Below, in pieces: positions 1 through 13,300 of a stretch of 64,000 bases of DNA. The stretch comes from Neelides folsomi (lineage: Eukaryota; Arthropoda; Collembola; Neelipleona; Neelidae), in contig JAQGBZ010000022.1 in assembly GCA_034687125.1 (NCBI GenBank), positions 186,001 through 250,000 of the forward strand. Reading direction: 5' to 3'. Position numbers and translations under genes: made by a program. Positions within the stretch are counted from its first letter, which is position 1, and every line of letters begins with the position of its first letter. The notes beneath the pieces are model-generated. The model was not told where the DNA came from. It searched no databases and was given only the letters and a program-made list of their open reading frames with translations.

Positions 1-1782
1 CGAGAGTTCGGCGATTGAATAGGGAAAGAAGGAGTGTCAGAGTGTCACATATTGTCCCATTGAGAAACGAACGGGACTCAGGAGAGAGAGAACGAGAGAG
101 AACGTTGAAAATGTAATGATGAGACTCTGATGAGGATTTTATTAGGAGCCTTCTTCTAATGGGAATTGAAGCCAAATGAGCAAATACTCATTGTGCGGCC
201 CATCACCATAACACTCATATAGTACTAAAGTTCAATTCTATTCTGAGATAATGAGGGAAGAAATTAGTTGACTTCGCAATTGAGGAAAACGGGGAAGGGT
301 TTAGAATCTATGCCAGGTGATCTCTTGATTCAAAGTGGAGCTAATGTATGTGAATGAAGAGCGAAGGATGATTTGTGTTCGGCCCAGGTGTTGTAACACC
401 TCACTCATTATCTCTCCCTTGAGCCGGCCCCTTCACGAATTACAGCTACCGATTTCACCATTGCATTTACTAATGATTTAATGGATGAAAGTTTCTTAAT
501 AACTCATCCCGAAACCTCCTTGACTCGCCTGACACGAGGACCTTCCTGCGTGCATCTTTCCCTCCAATTTCACCTTTATTATCACTTAACGCCTTCATTC
601 TTCTAAATAGCAGATTAAGAGGTTCGAAATAAGAACATTAGTGCAAAGAACTTATTTTTCCAACAGACATGAGGAGATTGTACAATGCTGCTGATTATGT
701 ATGAAGCCATCAATAAAGGCCCTCCGCCTACCCGCTGCATGGGAACACTCAATTAAGATCCACATATGCTCTCTGAGCAATTAATCTTACTATCTCAATT
801 ATTATACGCTCACAGCCGGGCGCAGCTACCGAATTCTTAATTTCATCTTCCCCTTGCACCTTCCAATAACGCTGCCCTGGTCGAGTCCTGATGAATAAAT
901 TCCTTTCTTGATTCAGAAATACAGCTCTGAATAACAAAACTATAATGAACCTCTTGCCTCGATTTGTCTTGGCTTTGCTTTCTTATATGTTTTTATTTGG
1001 GCCGGTTTATAATGATTTTCATTATTATGGTGTAGGGATATTAATTTTACGTAGTTAGATTGAGTATGCATATGTTGTTTAAAAATATGTATTCGAATAT
1101 CCATACTGGTTTGATGACATTAAGTATTCGTTAGCACCATGACAGAATGAACATAAGGTCTTTTTCCTGACAGACCTCTGCGACACCAAATGAATTGCAT
1201 CTTCCATTGTTTCCACGTGGGGATTCTAAGGTCATTCTAATTAATTTAGGTTTAGTCACAAGTTTCCTCCATTTCCCCTTCTAATTTCCTGACCATTTTA
1301 TGGGAGATGAGCTGATGAGCCGACCAACTGACTCGTACAACCCAACTTTACCTCGTAAATAAGGCAATTTAAATTAAAGAGGAGGACGCGAGAATATTCG
1401 CTCATGAAAATCGTTATGACCTCGTAAAACGGCGTATAAGTGCCAAAAGTTTCAGGCCATCAGCGTCTGTTGGGAACTTGAATTTTGCAAATACGCGACT
1501 AATAGTGAATAAACTTGAAGACGATTTTATATACCTATTATAGGGTACATGGTAGTTATAATTTATTTGTGAAATATTATTTAAATAAAATATAAATATT
1601 TACTCTGGTGTGTATCTAGTGTAGTACAGAGACAAACAGATACAGATCAGTATATTTATTATTAGTATTGCCCATTTAGACCTTTCGTTCTCGTTTCTTG
1701 TACTATGTATTAGAAATTTCTAGGCTAAATTTTTGTAATTAGCTTTCTGAACCAAATGTTAGTAAAATAATCCAAAGAGTAA
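1..1782. other. Non-coding left edge, no gene seen
   Basis: I see no exon with splice sites or recognisable protein here. The base composition is moderate, with short runs of G-rich and pyrimidine-rich sequence between AT-rich stretches. The only long frame (749-937, minus) is short, has no family resemblance and lacks splice context. The stretch could be intergenic or part of a long intron of a gene outside the window. Confidence 0.5.
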
Positions 1783-1961
1783 TAATATGGGATTTAACAG
1801 AATGTAAAACTCTGATTCGGAGAATAATTTTATTTTAATCGTTTCTAGAGATTCAAATTATTTTTTTAATTATCATGCGCTTTATTAAAATGTTAAAAAG
1901 AGAGTAGAGCAATTAAAATTTGAATTAAGACATGCAATTACATTAAATTGTTAAAATGAAA

Positions 1962-2200
1962 CTATTTTTTATTGAAAGCATCATACAACCCGGGATCTAA
2001 TGCCCAAAACCCCTTTTTGCCATGAGGAATCAATCCTGAAAGTTTCTTTAAATCTGTAATTAGCGAATCGGTTAATTTTAGTTCTTGATCGTACATGTGA
2101 GGAGGTTTGATTTGAGAAAGCGATACATTTGATTGAAAAACTTTGTGGCATATCCAATTTGGCGAGTGAATTTCTTCTTTTGCGAAGATAGAGTTGAGAT
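1962..2200 (-). pseudogene. Hidden reading frame inside the TIR element
   Basis: On the minus strand a frame without a clear ATG runs about 78 codons to a TAG at 1962-1964. It reads like real protein: near the start SPNWICHKVF, then IKPPHMYDQELKL, and it ends GKKGFWALDPGLYDAFNKK. The last block resembles by eye the final strand or wing of a forkhead domain, but the usual N-S-I-R-H-N-L-S helix is absent, so this is only a hint. No transposase D-D-E/D pattern is visible. It may be a captured host exon or the remnant of an element-encoded protein. Confidence 0.3.
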
Positions 2201-2202
2201 GA

Positions 2203-2234
2203 GATTATTATATTATTATTATTATTATTATTAT
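2203..2234. repeat. (ATT)n microsatellite
   Basis: A near-perfect run of ATT trinucleotides with one interruption, inside the TIR element. Confidence 0.9.
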
Positions 2235-2506
2235 AAATAACCAAAACTTAAAGTGAAAATCAAAAATCGAGAAAGAATGCTATTATGAAAATATGTTTTG
2301 CAACGACAGAAGAACAAAGCAATTATCGTAATATGTATTTAGCTTTTATGGTGTTTTACTCAATTTACCCCAATATTTGTCTTAAGATCAATTATAACTT
2401 CGTTACAGTAAATTAAATTGAGATTCATTTTTAAAATTCTCTAGAAACGATTAAAATAAATTTATTTTCCGAATCAGACTTTTACACTCTGTTAAATCCC
2501 ATATTA

Positions 2507-5500
2507 GCTAGATGCATTATTTGATATGTTTGTATTTAGTAATTAATCTAGTTGCATGATACATTCAATAGATTGTGTATAGCAATAAATAACTTCAAAC
2601 TTCGCTTTCACCCTTCAACTTAAGCAATTTGATAAGTGGTAATGGTTTTAAAGAAATTATTATTTCCTTTGGGCCTCATCTTCATTTCGCTCAATTGCTA
2701 CTCCCTTAATTTTATCCATCTCTTCTCATAATGCTCAATGACGGAATATGAAAATTAAGTAGATTAAGAAAATGTGATTGAAGAGTGAAATTGCAACTTG
2801 GAGCCAGTCTCAGCTCTCAATAAAATCTTTGTTCAATTTTATTGGGCTTTCTCTCCACTGAACACCCAAGGAACGTTAGCACTTCTATTTATAATGGCTC
2901 CCCTCAACCCCAAAATTCAAGAGAAGCTAATTAATGTTATTACTCTCGAATCTCAATGCGATCCTCAAAAGGGCGAATGAGTGAATTACCAAGATGAAAA
3001 GTCACACTAAAAACCTCGTAATAAATCCCAACTTTCCCTCTCTCATTTTCCAATGAATACAAATTACATCAAGGAGGTTAAAAGTGAAGTGGGAAATTGT
3101 AATTACTCTCCATGGAACTCTTCTTTCTGGTTGCTAATCCCTCGGTCGTCAATCCCCAATCTCGACTTATGACTTTCTTTGTTTTATCCACTTTTCCCCG
3201 CGCTCATCACGATTATTGCAAGAGAAGTTTTAAGGGAGATTTGTCTAGGAATTATAATTTGAATATTAAGTGGATTGGACAGGGTCTGTTTCTTATGGCG
3301 AGTCGCTGGTCGTGGTTATAAGAAGTAAATGCGTTGAATATTTAATGGGACCCAAGGAGGGAGTGCGATTAATGGGAGGGAGAGAGTGAATCGGAGGGAT
3401 GAGAGGGGAACCGGAATCTCAACATTTTCTCCCTTGAACACCCTCGGTTTGCAATAAAAGAGGATTTATCCGATCCCGAAGTGGACTCTTGGAACCACTT
3501 TACTTTTAATGTACACTAACCACAGCCACCCCACAAGATTTACAAATGTCAATAAGCCACATGGGGATTAAATACTCCCCTTTTGAACCCAAATCCTCGG
3601 ACCTTCTGATTCATTATTAAAAATGAATGCAATTTTCACGTATGCAATAGAAGTCTAACAAACATCAAGCCTCCTATTGTAATTATAAATACACGATTAC
3701 ATGAAAATATCTCATAGCGCAGTATTTAATTAAGTTAGATTAGATTTTTTAGTCTTATTTTTGGCTGTAAAAGATATCCCTATTACAAACAACAAATTCA
3801 GTAGTATTAGTACTTGAATGAAATCAGCAATGTTGTAATCTTTAGTACAAGGGATTATGTTCGTGGTTAGTACGTTTAGTCTCTCATTGGCATAACAAAG
3901 GAAAGGAGTGAAAGAAATCTCCAATGAATGTCCATTCTACTATGAATGTATTTATCTGTACTTACATAAGTAGTAAGAAGTTGATTGAGAGTTTAACTTT
4001 TAGATTCCTTCATTGGGATTTCCACAGTTCTACAGGTGTGGAGATAAGGAGGAGGCGAGGTGGAGAAGAATAATAGGAAACCCATTAGAGTTAAAAGCGT
4101 AACTCTCCTTTTATCTCTCTCACCGGCGGGAAAAAAAGTGATGGAAGGAGAAATTGAGAGAATGGTGGGTGGGAGATGGAGACTCGGAGTAATACGAGTC
4201 TCATAGCGGCAAGAAATGGGTTCCCAAAAGTAAAAAATGAGATAAAATGCATACAGAAAGATAAAAACGCAGATACGGTGAGGGTTTAATCGTTCCGTAG
4301 AAAGGATGGGAGTCAGAGTATTTGTATTGGTAATTTTATCTTTGAAATCCTCGAGGCGACTCGATTCTTATTAGACCCTTTTAATAAGAAGGCTCTCATT
4401 ATTAAAGAGGGGGCGATTAGGAAGAATCGATCAGATATGTTCGATTTCTTCACAGCTCACGAAATCACGGCTCCGTGCGACAGGTGTGATAGTTACTTGA
4501 TCTGATAAGGAGATTCTGATTGACACCCGCCTAAGATCTATTGGGTCACTCAGACAGAGGATCCCCGCCTAAGGAACCTCACCTCATAGTTTTATTACAT
4601 TACATCCCTTCACATGACGACTCTCACGATCCTTGGGACTTCCATTGTTGCATATTGAGGAGGAGCAGCCGACCGCGATTGCAAATGACAAGTCGACATC
4701 ATTATAAAACTCGATACTCCAATTTTCGTGTTTGCATTATAAATTAGGGTGGCACTTCCATTTCATGTTCACACTTTTTTTAACCCCTTTCCCATTATTT
4801 GGTTGTAGGAACAAAAAAAGATCACCAATTTTTTGATATTAAAGGGAACTAAGGAGCAACCGAATTTAAGATTTGTGAGAAAAAAGATGAACCAAAGGCG
4901 GCGGTTCGTCTTTGGTTTAAACGAATAACACCCAGACGGTGGGGGAGAGCCGGGAACTCACACGAGATTTTCCCCTCTGTTCCGCCTCATTATAAGATTG
5001 ACAATTAATGGGTAGAGAAAAAGCCTTTGCTCCCTACGCTTCTCCTCGGATACGCTCATCTCACGCCTTGGATCGATCGGAGGAACCACGGCTATCAATA
5101 CGGATTGATAGGATACAATTGCGGATGTAATTAGCCTTGTCGAATGGTTGATTCGCTTCCACCACGGTCACGACACCAAAGTGAAGAACTTCCACTCCAA
5201 ATCTCCTATTATCCCAACACTCAACGAGTCTCTCCAATCTCTTGATGATTCTTATAACAATAGTTCATTTTTTAAATTGGATCTTGTCATAAATCCACTA
5301 CAAGTGAAAGGATTGCTTTCAATCCCAAAAGCTCCTAAGCTCTAATGAGACTTTGTTTTAATTGTACAAATATCAGCCTGTCATTCAAAATAAAGATTTT
5401 TTATACAAAAATATATGAGCAGAAAACTCTTTCATTTGATTTTTTTTAAAAGAAAACAAATCTTTGGATAAATATTTATCAACAACTTCAAAGTTAAAAA

Positions 5501-7497
5501 AAATTCAACCACAAGCACTAAAATTCGCCTTTAATGTTTAAATAAAAAGCAAAGAGGAAATAGGGTCTTTTTAGTCTAAAAAATGTTCGTTTATAAATTC
5601 AGCTCATAAGATTGGAATGAAAAAAAATGTATTGAAACTGATGATGGGCGGTTTGGGGGTTCTCGAAGTAACCGATAAGGTTTCCTCTCCCTTGTAAAAT
5701 GAAGGGACGAATTGTCTATAAAAATAATGATGCGGTCTTGGAATTGAGAAGGGAAGGAAGTAGTTTGTAAATAATATCACCTTTTGTCTACCTTTCAGTA
5801 GCCCTTTCAGGACCCAGAAGAAAAATGCTTCATATAGATTTGTCCTGATAGGGGGTTGAGGAGATTTACCCACGAATGCTATTTAGAACCTTTGGGACAA
5901 GGGTGGATGAGGCAGACCATATTGGCCACAGAAATAGTCACACAAATCAAGGGAACCTTCAACTGCTTCCTTCACCTTTATTTACCTTCCTCCACTTATA
6001 TTGGAGAATGGGAGGAGGTGGACACTTTTATAAAGAACTCAATACCGCATTTGAACCATTTGAAAAAAGCATTTTTCATTCCATGGCAGTTCCTCCTTTC
6101 CTCTTTACAATAATCCTATATATCTCTTCTGTTCAAGTGTTTTCAAATAACAATAGCATTTAAGAAGGAACGATTTTTTCTCAATAAATGTTTATAAAAC
6201 ATTTCAAAATGTCTTTGCCTTTACTTTAAATTTTTACTTATTGTTAGAATTTATTTACATTCTCAAGAATATAATTTTAATGCAAAATCATATAAATTCA
6301 TTACATAATACTTAGAATACGTGAAAATTGAAATGCTTTTAGGTTACCTATTTTTAATATAATAGGTATTAATATTTTATTTTATTTGCTTATAAAAGGC
6401 CCCAGAATATTTATGTCATAAGGACATAATAAGAATAGAAATTGCAATAGTGAAATTGCTTCCACACTTTTGCATTAAACATGTTTGTTGTATGTAAAGC
6501 CATTCAAAGGGTAGAGTAGGATTGGATCGAGTTGAGGCATTGAAATTTTGTAGAATATATTTGAATGTGAGGTGTTTTTAGGAATCCTGGAAGTAATCCA
6601 GGAAGAGAGGGAATGAAGCTATTGAGAGTGGAAGCCGAGTCGGAGGAATGGATTTAATGGAATAATTTGGAGGAAATGAAGTTTTGGGAATCGGATGAGT
6701 AAGAAATTGGGTGGGAGAAGTGTGAGAATAAATGTGAGGCTGGAGGCCTTGAGTTTAACTGTTAGTTACCGAGAGGCCGAGCATTCGGGGATTCAATGCG
6801 GAGCGGAGTGATCGTAATTGAAAACAAAGGATCAATATAGGGCTGGCCGGGAATGGCGGGCATCCCATCAGGGGAGAATTGGATGATCCGGAGACGAGAT
6901 ACGCCGACCGAAATTCCGCTCCCTCTAATCAATTAAAATAGGGCCAAGTACACGGAAATCCTATCTTTCAAGTTCCATTAAGAGGACCCTTCACACGCGA
7001 ACCTCCCATGGGAGCCCCGAGTGAGGCCAAACAGCCTCCGACACTCAAACGTAATGAAACCAGCCAAAGAAGATGCTTCGCAAAATCTACATTCCTTCAC
7101 TTCCCAATTTCCCTCTATTTCAAATACTATTAGCGACTTTACTTCCCGAATTCAAAACACCTAATACGATCATATATGATAAAAACTTCGTGAGTTTTTT
7201 AATTGAATTTCACTCTATTAGTTCATCCACTTTTAAACATATTTTAAAACATTTTGTCAATTTTCAAATTGTCACAAATTCAGCAACTCTAATACGAGTC
7301 ATTTTGAATAATTAAAAAGCTTTAATAAAAGATATTAAAATCCGTGTAGAATAATAAGTACAATTTTAAATCGGCGATTGTGAAACCGAATATTATATTT
7401 TGACTCATGGTTCGCACTAAATAGAAAATAATTGTTTTCCATGAATGAATTTATCTCATTGCAGACATTTTTAAAATGAATACAAATATATTCTTAC
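2507..7497. other. Non-coding stretch, no gene seen
   Basis: No exon could be supported. Several frames of 60-95 codons occur (for example 5856-6163 and 7073-7315), but they have no family resemblance, are rich in phenylalanine, leucine and serine as expected from AT-rich pyrimidine runs, and overlap each other. Short GC-richer blocks (4020-5100, 6590-7050) alternate with AT-rich sequence. Confidence 0.45.
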
Positions 7498-7674
7498 CAG
7501 AATTTGATGGTGATGCCTCCATTGAATTTTCATCAAGATTGTTAAAATCTTCCAAAAATGGCTTTTTGTCAACAGTGGCGTCTTCGTTGAACTCTGCAAC
7601 GTTTTCCTCTTCTTGCTCTTCTTCCTTCATTTGTTCTTGAAGGGACTCTGCCATCTCTTGATCTGTCTCTTCAT
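7498..7674 (-). CDS. Orphan internal exon of an acidic protein
   Basis: On the minus strand a 177-base open exon is bounded by a good acceptor (TTTGTAG before 7674) and a strong donor (GTAAGAA from 7497). It would encode 59 residues, strongly acidic, starting DEETDQEMAESLQEQ and containing glutamate-rich EEEQEEEN and DEE-type stretches. The length is a multiple of three, so it could be a phase-neutral cassette. I do not recognise the family and found no convincing partner exon upstream or downstream. Low-complexity acidic sequence can be open by chance, so the gene status is uncertain. Confidence 0.35.
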
Positions 7675-10600
7675 CTACAAATGAGTAACGTTAAAAATGA
7701 GTGATTGTGATTATTCTATTTGTGCAAATAAATACCTACTACATTAAATTGTTTACTAATGACTTTAGTAAGATTATGTCTTCTGACATTGAGTATACAC
7801 CTATACACTCTAAAGTATTTATCAATGGTAAAATATTTGTATGATTCGAAGGCAATTCCTACCTTTAATTTTTTATATTTCCCTTGACGTACATTTAAAG
7901 AAGATCCAACTTAAGACTATCTGTGACAGATTGTAAATTAATGAATACCTTATTTACCTACAAAAAGTCAGCGATTCAGTTGAATTATAATAAAAATTAT
8001 TTGTTACAGGGAGTATTACTATTTAATATGACAAAGGTATCTCGAAATTCATACATGTTGGAGTTGTTGGAAGAAGGTAAAGCTGAATGTGAGTCTAACG
8101 TTAAGAATGATGGTGAATGTTAAAGTCGCTCAAAGCCTGTATATTTAAAAGTAGGTTTAAAACGGCCTAGCGAGCAAAGCTGTATCAACATTCAGTATTT
8201 AAGTAGAATGTATGAGAGGAGAGTAGTCAAAAGATAATTTCTAAGGAATTAAAGATGAAATTGCATTCTGTCGGCGGAAGAGAGCGAAGAAACATTATTG
8301 CTCCAAGTCGCTGGGCGAAGAGGTGAGTCGGAGGATCCATATTTGGGCGTTGGTAAAATAAAGCGGGAGAATAGGTTGCCATTCCCTTTTCAAGGTTTTA
8401 AATTCGGCTTTTCCATCCAGAATGGATACATCTCGAGGGAGAAGGGCTTTAATAAGCGCCCTACAGGCATTCTCCGCTCCTTCTAAATGGGCTCGGGGAC
8501 TTCGGGACCTCGAGGTCCCTCGAGGGCCGCCCCTTCTCTGGGGAACCGCCCCAGCCAAGAAATTCCACTCCAAACTGCCTTCACTTCGCTCCGCTTATTT
8601 ACATCCAATCTCTCTGCTTTCACCGGCTCAACTCTTTTCCCAGCCAAAAAATATATATCCCCTTTCGACACATTATTCCGCTTTTCGTCTGGAGATCCTT
8701 TGAGATGGAGTTCTATTCCCACGCAAACCCCGATGCTCAAAACAATTCAGCATGCTAACAATAAACCACTAAACAAAAAGGGAATTACTCCAAAATTGCA
8801 TAGCTCAAGTGTCTGATGAAAGTAAGGCACAATGACTCAATATTTTCAAAATGAATCATGAATATATTTATGCAATATGTTACTTAATTCTTAAGTATAA
8901 ATCAGACAATAGATTAAGATTTTCAAACATGTTATACATAAATGTAAGCGCGAAATATAAATAAGGCTATTAGAAAGTTGACAAGAAAGTTTCCTTAAGT
9001 TCCCAAAGCCTCTGTTTACTTTTACTTGTGCCCTTTTCTCATAAGAAGGATTAAAGGGTTAATTAAGTGGAGCTTGTTCTTTGGAGAAATTTGAATATGG
9101 GGATTAACTTTGGTCGAGTTTCTGGGCTTCGCTGACAAGTGTGGGTTTCGGGAGGCGGGCGGCGGGTGGCGGGAGAAGGGAGACATAAAGAGGAACGGGG
9201 GAAACCGTCGTTTCCTCGCCGGCTCTTCGAGGCCTTTTCAGGGAATGTTGGGAGTCTCGGGAGGGCAGTGAGCTCAGAACGGCAGAAAATTAACGCAAAT
9301 CTTGAGGGAATTTTGGACTCTCTTACGTGTGCGTTACTCGGGGCATTTTTAGTTTTAGAAATCGAATAATGACTTTCTTGGGAGTTGGCTCACTCCCCCG
9401 AGCGCAGTTTTCCCCAACATTGTAATGGGGAAGTTTGGAGTCGGTGGGAGCATCGGCGTCTCCGGCCCGCCTTCTGAATCTTCTTGATTACGACACTTTG
9501 GAGAAATCCAGCCGTCCATGCAGAGACACATTCCCAGATTAACCGCCCGACACCCTCGCCCCCACCGCCGCCCCTCCCCCATTAAAATCCAATGAGTGTC
9601 TCTTATCATCCGGACACAATGGGCCCCTTGCCCCTTTCCCCCCAACCTCCCTAGACTCATACATCTCAAGACGGAGAAGATAACTCCATCACCAGCCCAT
9701 CGACCGGCCCTGAAACGACGCTGGGAACACCTTCAAACTCCTCCCAACTGCCGTCCCTCCGCAGAAATGAAAGTTTGACAAATTACAAATCCTTCCCTCA
9801 GAGAACAATGTCCATTCACAATAGACTTTATCTTCCCCATCTCACACGTATGAAAGAAGAACCATTCAATAATTTCAATGCTTTTGAATACTCTCAAATC
9901 CCTTTTCATTATTTCTATCTCTAATTGATTTCCTCCCACATGTAAAAGAGCATTATTGATGTTTCTTTAATTATTTGCATGATGTTTCATTTCACAAAAG
10001 ACATTCCAAGTTCGTTACTTGCACATGCCAACTAACGGTTCATTACATTTAGGGACATCACATAATAAATAAATGTTGCCATTATGTGCTTGAATATTAC
10101 TATAAGTAAAAAAGAGTCTGCTTGTATAAATATTGTAGTTAGGTAATCGCAATATGTATTCCTAGTGGCTTTTATTACACATCGTTAACGCGAGTTCTCC
10201 AGCACCGCACACTTATAAACACGAGTTCATTTTTGAAATTCTAGTGTTGAAATGATAAAGGGAGGAAAGGAGAAGTGTGGAGGAGAAAGTAGCGAAAGAG
10301 TTAGTATGCTTGAGGAGTTTGAGAATAAAAGTGTGGTTTTATTAGACCGGGTGCCTGATGAGAGACGGAGGTGGCTCACTGATGCCCTGGTTAATTTATA
10401 ATAAAGTCTGAGAGGAAAGTTGTGTGAGACGTGGTGCCTGGGACCCTTTCCCGGTCTCCCTATTTCCCAAGGGGCCCTAGAGACCTAATAGGGCCACACT
10501 CAGCTGAGCCCTGACACTTACGGCCAAGGTGGTCCCACAAAGGCTGTCACGACGACAAACCTTGATTACTTCCGGTCCCAAGAGACTTCCCGCCGCCCGT

Positions 10601-12949
10601 GCTCTGGAAAAAAGATGGTTCCAGATTCCCGGTAGACTTCCACATTCCCACACTTTTCTCTTCTGCCTCTCTCTTCGCCTCAACTTGAATGTCTTCTCAT
10701 TGAGTCAGGGAATGGATTATTCGACCGAGTTAAATATTCCGTACGAAATTCGTTATCTTTAATACACCTCGCACTCATTCCCACAATTTTATGAATACTG
10801 TCATCTTCAAGCTTATGACGTCTCTCTGGGCCCACGTGGCCCGATCAAGACGCATTGGGTCGTGGTTGATAAAGAGCCCTTGAGTACTTGGGCCATAAGT
10901 CTTTGAAATTCAGCCGAGTTGCGAGATAGTTGAAATATTAATATGAAAGTGTAGAGATATGTGTATGCAAGTACAGCCGTGGTTGGATAATTTATGTGGG
11001 GTGGGGCAGGGGGCTTTTGGGGAGGAATGGGCCTTGGAGAAAGCGGGCGGGAGTCCCAAGGGACCTCCTGCATTAATCACATTGAGAAAATAGGAGTGCC
11101 GTCTCCTTGACTACGGAGGAATAGGAGGGAATTATCATTTGAAGATGCAAAGAGGAATGGTGGATGTGTGGAAGGGAAGAGGCGGAATGGGTTTTAATTG
11201 CCAGGGGAATTCGTACCTTGAGCAAGTTTTCCCCCGCCGCCGCCGGAGAAACCCCACTTGAATTGCAAAGAGACGACCGACCCTCTCCACCTTAATCCGA
11301 CCGAAATCCGACTTCACCCACATATCTATTCCTCGCCGCTTTACCCCAATTCCAGCTTTCTCCAGCATGAGGCTTACGAATGGCCAACTTTATCTCACTA
11401 CATCCATTTTTCATACTCTTCCCAAACAGCTCCACTTTTACTTTCCTGGCTCCTACACCTGTATTGCTCCCTATCATCGTATTTCACTTCCCTCTCCTCA
11501 TACTTTCCTACTCTATTTATTAACTTTAAGAAGCTTCAAATATTCATGAACCATTTTTAATTATAAATTGCCTAAATAAGAAAGCAAAAATAATCTAAAA
11601 ACACTTAAAGTACTAAACTAAAACAAGCTTAAAAGAAAAATACATTATGTATGGACAATATTACAAGTGCATACAAGATCGCAAGGGAATGAACATTAAT
11701 TACACATTGGAGGTTGATAAGCCAAATTATTCATCGTTCATGTGGCATGTTTTACGCAATTAAAATTTAAAAATTAGAAGATGAGAAATTGAGATAGGCC
11801 AAAAGTTCTCAACAAGTCTTAATACAGTAGTGTGAGTTTATAATGAAGGGTTATAGAACTTTGCTAATAAGAAGAGCTCCACACGAATGAGAGACTCTTG
11901 GAGACAATTTGAAGGATTTCTCTGAGCGAGGATTTATTCTCAAAGTTTGTCGGGGAGTTGAGTGAATGGAGGCAAATGAAGTGTCTCCGTTTATACCCGA
12001 ATTGGAGGAGGAAGGGAGCGGAGCACGGGGCTTTATGCCTCCTTGTAAATACTGGGAGCAGTAGTAAAAATGTGCCGAAATGAAATCTGAGATTTAATAC
12101 TTTGAGTGCTGGGCCACGGAGTGCGAGAGAGGCTCCGAGGGACAGAGGCAAATTTCATTTGTTTCCCCATTCCTCCCTTTTGATGATCTCTCGAGCACCC
12201 CAGAAGTTTTTCCGCTTCAATTAACTTCCTGAGATCCGCGCCTTATTATTCCCCTTCCAGAATGTAATCCACACGCTCACCTTCTCAAACAAACTTTCTC
12301 GATCCAATCTCTTACGCCCGACTTGTCCTCTGATAAGTCCCGGCCTAAGCCCAACCCTTTCATTCCCTTTTAAACTCCTCTTCAACGTGACACTTTTAGT
12401 CCCCGCAAATTGCTACAAATTTTTCCTTTTGTACAATTGAAAACTATTGAGTTTATTTTTCTATTGACTTTGGTAAATCCCCACACATAAAAGTAATAGC
12501 TTTGTCAGAATTTTCCCTAACCCCTCCAAATGCTCTAAAGAGTTCATATAAGGATACCGTATCCGTAGAATAAAATCGAATGAGTGAAACGAAGTTACAT
12601 TTAAAATTACATTAAGCGACAATTACGCATAGATCTGCATACGGAGCGTTTTGAGTCTTTTCAGGTAAGTTGGGAAATTGCCACCAACTTGAATTTTTGA
12701 TTTGATGCAAAGTAAATGGCTCAAAAATAGATTAGGAACCAGAGGTTTGAAAACATCATTCCTTGTTTAGGTCAAAGTGGTTGAGTAGGGGAGCCGAGCC
12801 CGCGGCCGAGGGAGATGCAAAGTGGATTTGTGAGAGACGGGTAGCAAATTAGGTTATCGGGAGTCGAATCACGGACTCAATTTAGTGGAATAGTAATAAA
12901 GAGCTACATCACTCCATATTTCACCCTACAGAATGAATGTAATGAGGCG

Positions 12950-13300
12950 GAGGGCCCTTGGCCGAGAGCCATGGTCCAACGTCGTCTCCCTCTCCCTTAC
13001 ACCGATGAGAACAAGGGAGCAACAATGGTAGATCTGTTGGATCTCCCCAGCCCCGAGGACAAAGGGGGAAGCGGCGGGGCTCTCTGCCGGATTGAGTTCT
13101 CAACAGCAGGGGGGCTGGGAGCGAAGGTGGGCCCTGCGGGGGGCAGCCGCCCGGCAGGGACGAACCCCCGCCGATTTCTTCCGCCCACCGTCCCCTGCCA
13201 GCCGCCCATCCGCAATGGCATTCCGGGTCTTTGGAGACACCCAGTGACGGTCCCCTGGGACATGGAGCGCCGACGAGGGCTTTGCCACTGAAATGAGTCA
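12950..13300. other. GC-rich island
   Basis: This block is much richer in G and C than its surroundings and contains many CpG steps. At least four frames on both strands stay open across it. None resembles a known protein and I see no clear splice pair around a preferred frame. I read it as a possible CpG-type regulatory island or conserved non-coding block. Confidence 0.4.

Larger units (their letters stand above)
1783..2506. mobile_element. TIR-bounded DNA transposon-like element, probably non-autonomous
   Basis: Two arms of about 70 bases, at about 1783-1852 and 2437-2506, are reverse complements with only a few mismatches; both carry TGGGATTTAACAGA, CTGATTCGG and AATCGTTTCTAGAGA. The outer ends read TAATATGGG and CCCATATTA, so the element is flanked by TA on each side, as expected of a Tc1/mariner-type TA target duplication. 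The interior is about 580 bases and has no recognisable transposase. A (TTA)n run and an 80-codon minus-strand frame lie inside. The TIRs are seen directly; the superfamily is inferred from the TA flanks alone. Confidence 0.75.
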
